Below are positions 7,322 through 14,719 of a stretch of 45,017 nucleotides of DNA, piece by piece. Source of the DNA: Clostridia bacterium (GTDB lineage: Bacteria; Bacillota; Clostridia; Oscillospirales; CAG-272). The stretch covers positions 1 to 45,017 of the forward strand of contig JAFYOX010000063.1 of the NCBI GenBank assembly GCA_017547755.1, given 5' to 3'. The notes under the pieces were generated by a model that saw only the letters and a program-made list of their open reading frames with translations, was not told the DNA's origin and did no database searches. Position numbers and translations under genes: made by a program. Each line of letters opens with the position of its first letter. The first letter of the stretch is position 1.

Positions 7322-8530
7322 ATGACAGAAATCACCGGCAGATACAATACCGCCCGATGCTTTGCCGCCACGATCGAAGACGGTGCGCGCGAACAGATCC
7401 GCACCATCTGCGATACCGAGGCGTTTGCATCTTCGAAAATAAGAATCATGCCCGACGTTCATGCGGGCAAGGGCTGTACCATCGGTACGACCATGACGAT
7501 CACCGATAAAATCGTTCCTTCCATGGTAGGCGTCGATATCGGCTGCGGTATGTATACCGTATATCTCGGCAAAATTGATATCGATTTCGAAAAAATGGAC
7601 GAAGCAGCCCATGGCATCCCCAGCGGCAGAAACGTCTGGGAAGGCCGTCAGGAACGCTTTGATCTCACTCAGCTCCGCTGTTACCGGAATCTCAGAGATT
7701 CGAGAAGACTCGAACGATCCCTCGGCACCCTCGGCGGCGGCAATCATTTCATCGAGATCGACACGGACGACGAAGGCGGCAAATACCTTGTAATCCACTC
7801 GGGCAGCCGCAATCTCGGCACACAGGTCGCAGAATATTATCAGCAGATCGCTGTCGACCTCGGTTCAGGCAAGGAGAGGTATTTCATAGAGCGTGATGAA
7901 CTCATCCGCACGTACAAGGAGCAGGGCAGACGATCCGAGATCCAGAATGCCCTCAAAGAGCTTGTAAAGAAGTACGAAGAGAAAGAACCCGCGCTTCCCC
8001 GTGATCTCTGTTACCTTTACGGTTCCTATATGGATGATTATCTCCATGACGTGGATATCTGTCAGAAATTCGCTGAAAGAAACCGCATGAAAATGGCGGA
8101 GATCATCCTCGATCACTGCGGCTGGACCGCAGCCGAAACCTTCCAGACAATCCACAACTACATCGATGTAAACGAAATGATCCTCCGCAAAGGCGCGGTA
8201 TCCGCAAAAACGGATGAAAAACTTCTCATTCCCATCAATATGCGCGACGGTTCGCTCATCTGCCGAGGCAGAGGCAGCGAAGACTGGAATTTTTCCGCAC
8301 CGCATGGTGCCGGCCGTCTGATGTCCCGTTCCGCCGCATTCGAACGTCTCACCATGGCGGAATACCAGAAGGAAATGGCAGGCATTTATTCCACCTGCGT
8401 TACTCCCGATACGCTCGATGAGTCGCCCATGGCGTATAAAAGCATGGATGAGATCGTCGAACATATCGGCCCGACCGCCGAAATCCTCTGCAGGATCCGC
8501 CCTCTCTATAACTTCAAGGCGGCGGAATAA
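7322..8530 (+). CDS. rtcB: RNA-splicing ligase RtcB family protein
   Basis: RtcB joins RNA 2',3'-cyclic phosphate or 3'-phosphate ends to 5'-OH ends with Mn2+ and GTP. The 402 residues carry the family motifs in order: DVHAGKGCTIG (about 45-55), GVDIGCG with metal-binding Asp72 and Cys75, GGGNHFIEI (138-146), HSGSRNLG (159-166) and APHGAGR with His328 at the position of the guanylylated histidine. At 402 residues it is near the length of E. coli RtcB. It is second gene after the TROVE/vWA protein, in the same direction, 44 bp apart. Linkage of RtcB with Ro60-type proteins is known from proteobacterial rsr-rtcBA operons. Here no rtcA and no RtcR activator are present; WYL proteins occupy the regulator position. 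Confidence 0.93.
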   Translation: MTEITGRYNTARCFAATIEDGAREQIRTICDTEAFASSKIRIMPDVHAGKGCTIGTTMTITDKIVPSMVGVDIGCGMYTVYLGKIDIDFEKMDEAAHGIPSGRNVWEGRQERFDLTQLRCYRNLRDSRRLERSLGTLGGGNHFIEIDTDDEGGKYLVIHSGSRNLGTQVAEYYQQIAVDLGSGKERYFIERDELIRTYKEQGRRSEIQNALKELVKKYEEKEPALPRDLCYLYGSYMDDYLHDVDICQKFAERNRMKMAEIILDHCGWTAAETFQTIHNYIDVNEMILRKGAVSAKTDEKLLIPINMRDGSLICRGRGSEDWNFSAPHGAGRLMSRSAAFERLTMAEYQKEMAGIYSTCVTPDTLDESPMAYKSMDEIVEHIGPTAEILCRIRPLYNFKAAE

Positions 8531-8535
8531 CAGAA

Positions 8536-8584
8536 CCGCTTTGTTCTCTCCGGAAGATTCCGATCGCGGAAAAAGCGGGATTTT
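8536..8584 (+). terminator. Weak terminator after rtcB
   Basis: CCGCTTT (8536-8542) pairs with AAAGCGG (8572-8578) around an inner TTCCG/CGGAA hairpin, followed by GATTTTCC. The T-run is short, so read-through into the next gene is possible. Confidence 0.35.
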
Positions 8585-8586
8585 CC

Positions 8587-8615
8587 TTGCCAAATCCCCG
8601 ACGGTATGGTAAAAT
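8587..8615 (+). promoter_or_regulatory. Sigma-70 promoter of the FAD oxidoreductase
   Basis: TTGCCA (8587-8592) and TAAAAT (8610-8615) are separated by 17 bp, about 45 bp before the ATG at 8660. Confidence 0.65.
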
Positions 8616-8659
8616 GATTTCAATAGAATGCTTTTATCATACATAAAAAAGAGGGTATC

Positions 8660-9874
8660 ATGTACAACATAGCAAATGGAAGTGTCCAGTACGATGTCAT
8701 CGTCTGCGGATGCGGCAGTGCCGGATTCTGTGCCGCCATTGCCGCCGCACGGAACGGTGCGAAGACAGCCGTCATTGAAAAATACACCACCCCCGGCGGA
8801 ATCCTGACGGTGCTCGGCAATAATTCCATCGACCAGTTCAACAACCCGTTCCGGGAAGAAAAAAAGATGGTGATCGCCGGGATCGGCTGGGAATATGTCC
8901 GGAACCTTTACAGAGACGGCTTCGCACGGATCCCCGATATGAACGCCGAATACCGGGATCATGCCCAGTACGGCGTGAAAGTGAATCCCGTTGCCGCCGC
9001 CAAGGTCATGGACGATATGCTGTGCGATGCGGGAGTGGATCTGTATTACGGTCAGCCGGTCGTCTCGGCCGAAACCGACGGCAGAACGCTCCGGAGTGTC
9101 CTGATCTCCACGAAAGACGGCCTCAAAAGTCTGACCGCTTCCGTCTTTATCGACTGTACAGGAGACGGGGATCTCGCGCATTATGCGGGTGCCGAGGTAT
9201 ACAGCGGAGACGGAAACGGCACCTTCCAGCCCGGCACTCTGCGGTTTTATCCGGCGGTATCCGCCGAACCTTCGGACAGGATCCTGAATTACGGGGACAA
9301 CCGCAACCATGTAAAAATGAATTCCACGGACAGCGATGCCATCACCAGAGCGGAGATCGCCTCCCGGCAGATGCTGTACCGCGATATGCTGAACGGCAGA
9401 CAGATCATGGGTTCGGCACCGGCGGTTGCTCCCAGAGAGGGACGCCGCATCAAAGGGATCTCCGAGATGACGGCGGAAGATTATCTTTCCGGAAAGCAGT
9501 ACGAAGATTCGGTCTGCTATACCTTCTGGTTCATCGATGTCCACCGCGACAACGAACCCGCGGAAATCCGCTATATCCGGCACTCTGATACTCCGTCGAT
9601 ACGTCTTTCCGCAATGATCGCAGAGGAATTCGATAACCTTCTGATGGCGGGACGCTGCATCAGCACCGACAGAAAAACAAATTCGGCGATCCGGGTAAAG
9701 GCAAGCTGCATGGCTATGGGCGAAGCGATCGGAACCGCGGCGGCAATTGCCGTACAGCAGAACATCCGGACGGCGGATATCTCCGCTGCGGAACTGAAAA
9801 GCCGTCTGACTGCGCAGGGAGCGATCGTCCCCGGCATTTCCGACGGTAAGGATTTCGCTGAAATTTCGGACTGA
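8660..9874 (+). CDS. FAD-dependent oxidoreductase
   Basis: This 404-residue protein has an N-terminal Rossmann dinucleotide site (CGCGSAGFCAAIAAA, about 18-32, followed by VIEK) and GGILTV. The central part has FIDCTGDGDLAHYAGAE and the C-terminal FAD contact region GRCISTDRKTNSAIRVKASCMAMGEAIGTAAA. This pattern is that of the PF12831 family of FAD-dependent oxidoreductases, often found beside carbohydrate catabolic genes; the substrate is not predictable. No signal peptide is seen. GAGGG lies 7-10 nt upstream of the ATG. It is a single-gene unit between rtcB and the thiamine operon. A second member of the same family is encoded at 33823-35193. Confidence 0.8.
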   Translation: MYNIANGSVQYDVIVCGCGSAGFCAAIAAARNGAKTAVIEKYTTPGGILTVLGNNSIDQFNNPFREEKKMVIAGIGWEYVRNLYRDGFARIPDMNAEYRDHAQYGVKVNPVAAAKVMDDMLCDAGVDLYYGQPVVSAETDGRTLRSVLISTKDGLKSLTASVFIDCTGDGDLAHYAGAEVYSGDGNGTFQPGTLRFYPAVSAEPSDRILNYGDNRNHVKMNSTDSDAITRAEIASRQMLYRDMLNGRQIMGSAPAVAPREGRRIKGISEMTAEDYLSGKQYEDSVCYTFWFIDVHRDNEPAEIRYIRHSDTPSIRLSAMIAEEFDNLLMAGRCISTDRKTNSAIRVKASCMAMGEAIGTAAAIAVQQNIRTADISAAELKSRLTAQGAIVPGISDGKDFAEISD

Positions 9875-9907
9875 GAAGAACATTCTGTGTTTTTTTGCGG
9901 AAACCTA

Positions 9908-9936
9908 TTGTAATTTCAAAAATTCCGGTGTATAAT
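9908..9936 (+). promoter_or_regulatory. Promoter of the thiamine operon
   Basis: TTGTAA (9908-9913) and TATAAT (9931-9936) are separated by 17 bp. Transcription would start near 9943, just before the first TPP riboswitch. Confidence 0.75.
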
Positions 9937-9950
9937 ACTCACCGAAATAA

Positions 9951-10062
9951 ATACAGGGGAGCTTGTGGATGCAGGCTGAGAGGAAGTAATCAAACTTCGA
10001 CCCTTTGAGTTCTGTCTCTGACGGATCTCGGACCTGATGCGGATAATGCCGCCGTAGGAAGT
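9951..10062 (+). promoter_or_regulatory. TPP riboswitch 1 (THI element)
   Basis: The conserved blocks of the thiamine pyrophosphate aptamer appear in order: GGGGAGC (9956-9962), GCTGAGAGG (9975-9983), ACCCTTTGA, CCTGAT (10033-10038), GGATAATGCC (10041-10050) and GTAGGAA (10054-10060). A terminator at 10081 follows as the expression platform. Thiamine pyrophosphate binding should favour termination. Confidence 0.95.
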
Positions 10063-10080
10063 CATACACAAGGATTTTTT

Positions 10081-10120
10081 ACAGGAGTCATCCGTTCAGG
10101 CTGTCTCCTGTTTTTGTTTT
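10081..10120 (+). terminator. Terminator of TPP riboswitch 1
   Basis: ACAGGAG (10081-10087) pairs with CTCCTGT (10105-10111), followed by TTTTGTTTT. Its place right behind the aptamer makes it the likely TPP-controlled terminator. Confidence 0.85.
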
Positions 10121-10130
10121 CACAATCGAA

Positions 10131-10252
10131 TAGACGGGGAGCTTGTGCAGATATTTCTGCAGACGGGCTGAGAGGAAGGTATGACCTTCGACCCGGCGGT
10201 TTCATGATAATCATGAAGCCCGACCTGATTTGGATAATGCCAACGTAGGGAT
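10131..10252 (+). promoter_or_regulatory. TPP riboswitch 2 (THI element)
   Basis: This is a second complete aptamer: GGGGAGC (10136-10142), a longer P3-type hairpin than in copy 1, GCTGAGAGG (10167-10175), CGACCCGG, CCTGAT (10224-10229), GGATAATGCC (10232-10241) and GTAGGGA (10245-10251). It has its own terminator at 10274-10309. Two in-series aptamer-terminator units give a steeper response to TPP than one. Confidence 0.95.
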
Positions 10253-10273
10253 GCAGAGAACACGTGTATTTGA

Positions 10274-10309
10274 ACGGAAGTTACCCAGATCGGGCAGCTT
10301 CCGTTTTTT
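10274..10309 (+). terminator. Terminator of TPP riboswitch 2
   Basis: ACGGAAG (10274-10280) pairs with CTTCCGT (10298-10304), followed by T5. Inside, CCC/GGG can extend the helix. Confidence 0.85.
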
Positions 10310-10348
10310 GTCGGAAAGGAGGAAACAGATACGATCCCGAGAATTCGG

Positions 10349-10455
10349 GCGGATGGGAGGGGAGCGCCTCGCTGTCTGTAAACGATGCGATGGGAACCCG
10401 TGTTTCGGGGTGAGAGGAGAAAATAGATTCTCGACCGGACGAAGCTCTGACTTCG
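10349..10455 (+). other. Degenerate third TPP-riboswitch-like element
   Basis: GGGGAGC (10359-10365), GGTGAGAGGA (10409-10418) and TCGACCGG (10431-10438) match the 5' half of the two preceding aptamers. The first copy's GCTGAGAGG differs here by one base. The 3' half (CCTGAT, GGATAATGCC, GTAGGGA) is missing; instead a short hairpin CGAAG/CTTCG (10440-10455) and an A/T-rich run follow. It is most simply a truncated duplicate that no longer binds TPP. It lies directly before the thiW ribosome binding site. Confidence 0.5.
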
Positions 10456-10487
10456 ATATTTCATTATTTTTGTGTGAGGATTTCCAA

Positions 10488-11210
10488 ATGAAAAATTCCA
10501 GAAGTATTCTCCGGCTTGTCACGCTCTCCATGCTGATCGCACTGGGCGTTGTGATCTCCCCGATCCTTCGGGTGGAAGGGATGTGTCCCATGGCGCATTT
10601 CATCAACATTGTCTGTTCCGTCTTTCTCGGTCCGTGGTATTCGCTCTTATGCGCCGCACTCATCGGCATCATCCGTATGACGACTATGGCGATCCCTCCG
10701 ATCGCGCTGACCGGCGCCGTATTCGGCGCGTTTCTGTCAGGTGTATTTTACCGGCTGTCCAAAGGGAAGATTCTCTGCGCCGTTCTCGGTGAGATCATCG
10801 GCACAGGTCTGATCGGCGCGGTAGCATCCTATCCCGTCATGACCTTTCTCTGGGGGAAGGAAGGACTGTCATGGATGTTCTATGTCCCGTCGTTCATCTG
10901 CGGAACGCTTATCGGCGGCAGTATCGCCTATGTATTCCTCCGGAAATTCGCGGCAAACGGACTGCTGACACAGATCCAGGCAAAACTCGGCTCCCGTATC
11001 TTCCACGACCGGAGCAGTATCCTTTCCGATTCCGTGTCGATCGCAGCTCTGGGAGCGATCCTGTTCGTGGTGATCAGAATCGCGGCAGGGCTGTTCCGTC
11101 CGGACGCTCCCGTATGGGACATTCTGGCGTATGCCGCACCGGTGCTTTCCGTAACTGCCGGCGTGATATTCTATATTGTAAAGAGGGTAAAGCATGGAAA
11201 AAATTCATGA
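10488..11210 (+). CDS. thiW: ECF transporter S component ThiW (thiazole uptake)
   Basis: This 240-residue membrane protein has about five to six hydrophobic segments. Its opening is typical of ThiW: RLVTLSMLIALGVVISPILRVEG, MCPMAHFINIVCSVFLGPWY and GIIRMTTMAIPPIALTGAVFGAFLSG. ThiW is thought to be the substrate-binding S component of an energy-coupling-factor transporter for thiazole precursors. The shared ATPase/T components are not in this window. ATG 10488 is chosen because TGAGGA lies 8 nt upstream and the protein start matches the family; the open frame itself continues 258 nt further up through the riboswitch region. It overlaps thiM by 17 nt. Expression is controlled by the tandem TPP riboswitches. 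Confidence 0.88.
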   Translation: MKNSRSILRLVTLSMLIALGVVISPILRVEGMCPMAHFINIVCSVFLGPWYSLLCAALIGIIRMTTMAIPPIALTGAVFGAFLSGVFYRLSKGKILCAVLGEIIGTGLIGAVASYPVMTFLWGKEGLSWMFYVPSFICGTLIGGSIAYVFLRKFAANGLLTQIQAKLGSRIFHDRSSILSDSVSIAALGAILFVVIRIAAGLFRPDAPVWDILAYAAPVLSVTAGVIFYIVKRVKHGKNS

Positions 11211-12003
11211 GATCCGTGCGGCTGTCCATAGCAGCCGACCGCTGATCCACTGCATCACGAACCCGATCTCGATCGCGCAATGCGCCAATGCCGTCCTCGC
11301 CGTCGGTGCACGGCCGATCATGGCGGAACATCCGCTGGAAGTCCGCGAGATCACCGCATCGGCACAGGCAATCGTGCTCAATCTCGGGAACATCACCGAT
11401 GTGCGGATGGAATCCATGCGCATATCTCTGACGACGGCATTGGAGAACAAGATCCCGACGGCAGTCGATGCCGTGGGGACCGCCTGTTCTTCCTTGCGGT
11501 GTGATTTTCTGACCGATCTGCTGAAAACGGGTTCACCGGCGATCATCAAGGGAAACTACTCGGAGATCGCGGCACTTTATCAGACAGACTACCGTTCCTC
11601 CGGTGTGGATGCCGACGGTTCGCTTGATACAAAAACCGTCAGCCGGATCGCCGGTGCGCTTGCGGAAAAGTACCGCTGTACGATCCTCGCAAGCGGAAAA
11701 ACGGATATCGTTACCGACGGAAAACGGCTTGTGCATCTTCATAACGGTACGGCACAGTTGTCATCGGTCACCGGCACGGGATGTATGCTCGGTGCGCTGT
11801 GCGGAACGTATCTGTCGGAAACGGACGGATTGGATGCGGCGGTCTGTGCCTGCACGGTGCTCGGGATCTGCGGTCAGCTCGCGCAGACGGACAGAGGAAA
11901 CGGCAGTTTTATGGTAAATCTGCTGGATGCGCTGTCAACACTGACGTCAGAACAAACAGAAACTATGATCCGAATGGAGGAAAGAAATTTTGAAGAAATT
12001 TGA
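11194..12003 (+). CDS. thiM: Hydroxyethylthiazole kinase ThiM
   Basis: ThiM phosphorylates 4-methyl-5-(2-hydroxyethyl)thiazole for thiamine salvage. The 269 residues show RPLIHCITNPISIAQCANAVLAVGARPIMAEHP near the N-terminus, DAVGTACSSLR, KGNYSEIAAL and the ATP-site motif VTGTGCMLGAL. Length is the family norm. It overlaps thiW (17 nt) and thiE (14 nt), so the genes are translationally coupled. GAGGG precedes the ATG. With thiW upstream, imported thiazole would be phosphorylated directly. Confidence 0.95.
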   Translation: MEKIHEIRAAVHSSRPLIHCITNPISIAQCANAVLAVGARPIMAEHPLEVREITASAQAIVLNLGNITDVRMESMRISLTTALENKIPTAVDAVGTACSSLRCDFLTDLLKTGSPAIIKGNYSEIAALYQTDYRSSGVDADGSLDTKTVSRIAGALAEKYRCTILASGKTDIVTDGKRLVHLHNGTAQLSSVTGTGCMLGALCGTYLSETDGLDAAVCACTVLGICGQLAQTDRGNGSFMVNLLDALSTLTSEQTETMIRMEERNFEEI

Positions 12004-12625
12004 TACAAGCCTGTATTTTATCACAGACAGTACCGGATTCGGGGAAGAAGAATTCCTCAGACGTGTGGAAGCGGCACTTTCCGGCGGCGTGACCATGCTT
12101 CAGCTCCGTGAAAAGAACCGTTCAACGAAAGAATATATAGAACTCGCCGGAAAAGTCCACAAACTGACCTCGGCATTCGACGTACCGCTGATCATCGACG
12201 ACCGGGTTGACGTCGCGCTTGCCGCAGAGGCGGAAGGCGTTCATGTGGGTGCCGACGATATGCCGGTTTCCATGGCAAGAAAACTGCTTGGAAACGAAAA
12301 AATCGTCGGTGCAACGGCGAAAACCGTTCCGTGGGCGTTGGATGTATACCATCAAGGCGCCGACTATCTCGGCGTGGGTGCGATCTATCCCACAACGACC
12401 AAGGTAAAAACAATGCTTACGTCCACCGATACGCTCCGCGATATCTGCAATGCGGTACCGATCCCGGTCAATGCCATCGGCGGACTGAACAGGGAAAACA
12501 TCGGCATTCTCGCGGGCATTCCGATCGCCGGGATCTGCGCGGTTTCCGCTATTATGAAAGCCGAAGATCCGAAAACGGCGGCGGAAGAACTGAAAGCAAG
12601 GGCGTCAGAGCTCGGATTGATCTGA
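11990..12625 (+). CDS. thiE: Thiamine-phosphate synthase ThiE
   Basis: ThiE joins HMP-pyrophosphate and thiazole phosphate to thiamine phosphate. The 211-residue TIM-barrel protein shows GGVTMLQLREKNRS, PLIIDDRVDVALAAEAEGVHVGADDMPVS, VGATAKTV, GADYLGVGAIYPTTTK and AIGGLNRENI, the usual substrate and phosphate contacts. The start is a TTG at 11990, 9 nt after GGAGG (11976-11980) and overlapping the end of thiM. It is followed by an intercistronic hairpin and thiD. Confidence 0.95.
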   Translation: MKKFDTSLYFITDSTGFGEEEFLRRVEAALSGGVTMLQLREKNRSTKEYIELAGKVHKLTSAFDVPLIIDDRVDVALAAEAEGVHVGADDMPVSMARKLLGNEKIVGATAKTVPWALDVYHQGADYLGVGAIYPTTTKVKTMLTSTDTLRDICNAVPIPVNAIGGLNRENIGILAGIPIAGICAVSAIMKAEDPKTAAEELKARASELGLI

Positions 12626-12637
12626 ATCTTCATACAA

Positions 12638-12668
12638 GCGGCAGACCGGGGGCACCACCTTCTGCCGC
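12638..12668 (+). other. Intercistronic hairpin between thiE and thiD
   Basis: GCGGCAGA (12638-12645) is exactly complementary to TCTGCCGC (12661-12668). No T-tract follows, so it is not a normal terminator. It may protect or punctuate the mRNA. Confidence 0.5.
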
Positions 12669-12705
12669 GATACAAAACGATGCTGAAAATGAAAGGAGCA
12701 TACTC

Positions 12706-13521
12706 ATGAAAATGAAAACAGCATTGACCATTGCAGGAAGCGACTGCAGCGGAGGCGCCGGCATTCAGGCGGATATCAAAACCATGACGATGAACGGCGT
12801 ATATGCGATGAGTGCGGTCACGGCGCTGACCGCGCAGAACACCACCGGCGTCAGAGCCATTCAGGAGTCCACGCCGGATTTTCTGAAACAGCAGATCGAC
12901 GCGGTATTCGAAGATATCTTTCCCGATGCGGTCAAAATCGGGATGGTTTCTTCCGGCGAACTGATCCACGTGACCGCTGACCGGCTGAAGTTTTACGAAG
13001 CCGGAAACATCATCGTTGATCCCGTCATGGCTGCTACTTCCGGTTCCTCTCTGATGAAGCAGAACGCCGTACAGACGCTCGTCGGAGAACTGCTGCCTGT
13101 TTCAACGCTCGTGACCCCGAACATTCCCGAAGCACAGGTACTGTCCGGCAGGACGATCGAAACCAAAGAGGACATGATCACAGCGGCAAAAGAAATCGGT
13201 AATACATACCACTGCGCCGTTCTTCTCAAAGGCGGGCACAGCATCAACGATGCCAATGATCTGCTATACACGGACGGACAGCTCACATGGTTCGAAGGGA
13301 AGCGGATCGACAATCCCAACACACACGGCACCGGATGCACGCTGTCCTCTGCCATTGCCGCGAACCTCGCCAAGGGCTTCCCGCTTGCCGAATCGGTGCA
13401 GAGGGCCAAGAACTTCATCTCCGGCGCGCTGGCGGCAATGCTGGATCTCGGAAAGGGTTCCGGTCCGATGAATCACGCGTTTGATCTGCGCGGAGAATAT
13501 GCAGAGGAGGCATCGAAATGA
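12706..13521 (+). CDS. thiD: HMP / HMP-phosphate kinase ThiD
   Basis: ThiD phosphorylates hydroxymethylpyrimidine twice to give HMP-pyrophosphate for ThiE. The 271 residues carry AGSDCSGGAGIQADIKTM, DAVKIGMVSS, DPVMAATSGSSLM, PNIPEAQVLSG and the ribokinase-fold signature NTHGTGCTLSSAIAANLAKG. AAAGGAG lies 7 nt upstream of the ATG. The stop overlaps the tenA start by 4 nt (ATGA). Length is typical for the family. Confidence 0.95.
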   Translation: MKMKTALTIAGSDCSGGAGIQADIKTMTMNGVYAMSAVTALTAQNTTGVRAIQESTPDFLKQQIDAVFEDIFPDAVKIGMVSSGELIHVTADRLKFYEAGNIIVDPVMAATSGSSLMKQNAVQTLVGELLPVSTLVTPNIPEAQVLSGRTIETKEDMITAAKEIGNTYHCAVLLKGGHSINDANDLLYTDGQLTWFEGKRIDNPNTHGTGCTLSSAIAANLAKGFPLAESVQRAKNFISGALAAMLDLGKGSGPMNHAFDLRGEYAEEASK

Positions 13522-14177
13522 ACACCACCGAAAAACTGCTTGCAGCCGCCGCGGAAATCTGGAAATGTTATCACGGACATCCCTTTGTCCAAGGAATCAA
13601 AAACGGTACTCTGGACAAAGAGAAATTCCGTTTTTACATCATCCAGGACTATCTTTATCTTGAGGACTATGCAAAAACCTTCGCGGTCGGCGTGGCAAAA
13701 GCGAAAAGCCTGCGTACGGCAAATCTCTTCGCAAAGTATATCCCGGTGATGAACGGCGAACTGGATGTTCACAGCGGCTATCTCGCACGGCTTGGCGTGA
13801 CACAGGAAGAAATCGATTCCACCCCCCGTTCCATCGGGAATCTGTCCTATACCTCTTATATGCTCCGTGTGGCATATGAGGAAGGCGAAGCGGAGATCCT
13901 TGCCGCGATCCTCGTCTGCGCGTACAGTTACGAGGTGATCGCAAAGAACATCGTGAAGGATCGTCCGGATTCCGTCAGAGATGAATTCTACGGAGACTGG
14001 ATCAAAGGCTATACCAACGACGATTATTCCAGAGAAAATGTCATCCTCATGGAGGAACTGAACCGTCTGACGGAAAACTATACCGAAAAACAGCTTCAGC
14101 ATCTTGCTGGTATTTTCACCGCCTGCTCCCGATATGAACTGATGTTCTGGGATATGGCGTGGAATACCCGGCTGTGA
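13518..14177 (+). CDS. tenA: TenA family aminopyrimidine aminohydrolase
   Basis: TenA-type thiaminase II enzymes recover HMP from degraded thiamine (aminopyrimidine hydrolysis). The 219-residue all-helical protein shows WKCYHGHPFVQGIKNGTL, YIIQDYLYLEDYAKTFAVG, LVCAYSYEVIAKNI with the expected active-site Cys, and YELMFWDMAWN at the C-terminus. It is the last gene of the salvage operon, translationally coupled to thiD. No thiC, thiG or thiS was seen here, which is consistent with a salvage rather than de novo route in this locus. Confidence 0.92.
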   Translation: MNTTEKLLAAAAEIWKCYHGHPFVQGIKNGTLDKEKFRFYIIQDYLYLEDYAKTFAVGVAKAKSLRTANLFAKYIPVMNGELDVHSGYLARLGVTQEEIDSTPRSIGNLSYTSYMLRVAYEEGEAEILAAILVCAYSYEVIAKNIVKDRPDSVRDEFYGDWIKGYTNDDYSRENVILMEELNRLTENYTEKQLQHLAGIFTACSRYELMFWDMAWNTRL

Positions 14178-14237
14178 TGCGGTAATGCGGTGATCCCCCG
14201 GGATCCGGTGAATACTGCGGCAGAACCGCAGTGCTGA
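14178..14237 (+). other. Short gap after tenA holding a hairpin
   Basis: ACTGCGG (14214-14220) pairs with CCGCAGT (14226-14232) around CAGAA. No T-tract follows, so termination of the thiamine operon here is not certain. No gene is seen. Confidence 0.3.
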
Positions 14238-14447
14238 CAGAAAATACGGCGCGCTCTGCTGAACCGTTTTCCGCGGGAACTGAAGCCGGACGCCGGAGAG
14301 ATCTTCCTTCTGCGCTACTGGTATTTCTGTTCCATTGAGAAAATCACACACCGTACCGGAAAAAACAATACCGCCGTAAGGGTCTCGCTGTTCCGTACCC
14401 GCGAGAAGCTTCGGAAATATCTCGAAAAGGAGGGAATCACACCATGA
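14238..14447 (+). pseudogene. Remnant of a sigma-70 family (ECF) sigma factor, C-terminal part
   Basis: The frame from 14238 to the TGA at 14445 reads like sigma region 4: PDAGEIFLLRYWYFCSIEKI, then HRTGKNNTAVRVSLFRTREK and LRKYLEKEGITP. The middle piece corresponds to the helix-turn-helix and the last to its following helix. There is no region 2, no in-frame start with a ribosome binding site, and a stop lies right upstream (14235-14237). It is therefore the surviving 3' third of a gene. Its stop overlaps the ATG of the next small frame (ATGA), as in intact sigma/anti-sigma pairs. Confidence 0.6.
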
Positions 14448-14578
14448 AACTGCACGAACAAATTCTGCACACTCTGGACGAGATCGACGATGCTCTGATC
14501 CGCATTTACGAATGTTTTTGTGTCCGCCTGACCTTCCGCAGAATTTTCCCCGGAAGAGAGGGGAAGAACCGGGATTGA
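14444..14578 (+). pseudogene. Truncated 44-residue frame, likely anti-sigma remnant
   Basis: The start ATG at 14444 follows AAGGAGGG and overlaps the sigma remnant's stop. The first 17 residues, MKLHEQILHTLDEIDDA, look like the N-terminus of the clostridial anti-sigma or membrane proteins that follow ECF sigma genes. After that the sequence becomes arginine/cysteine-rich without clear structure and ends inside a terminator stem. It could still be a translated small protein, but truncation of a longer gene is the simpler reading. Confidence 0.45.
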
Positions 14579-14598
14579 TCACAGAATCCCGGTTTTTC
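14567..14598 (+). terminator. Rho-independent terminator
   Basis: AACCGGGATT (14567-14576) is perfectly complementary to AATCCCGGTT (14585-14594), with an 8-nt loop, followed by TTTC. It ends the thiamine operon/sigma remnant transcript. Confidence 0.85.
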
Positions 14599-14719
14599 TT
14601 ATGTATGTCTAAGGTTCGGCGTGTATACTTATTATAAATCTCTGTATTTTCACACAGCGTTTGCACAATCATCACATTGCCGTGTTATGATATACTATCC
14701 TCTTTTCCGGGAGACTGCC

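Noticed and set aside
7865-9883. 672-codon open frame on the minus strand
   Set aside because: It crosses the end of rtcB, the promoter at 8587-8615 and most of the FAD oxidoreductase gene, all of which are well supported on the other strand.
9875-9905. Terminator after the FAD oxidoreductase (AGAA/TTCT stem, T7)
   Set aside because: A stem of four A/T-rich pairs is too weak to call, although the T-run is good.
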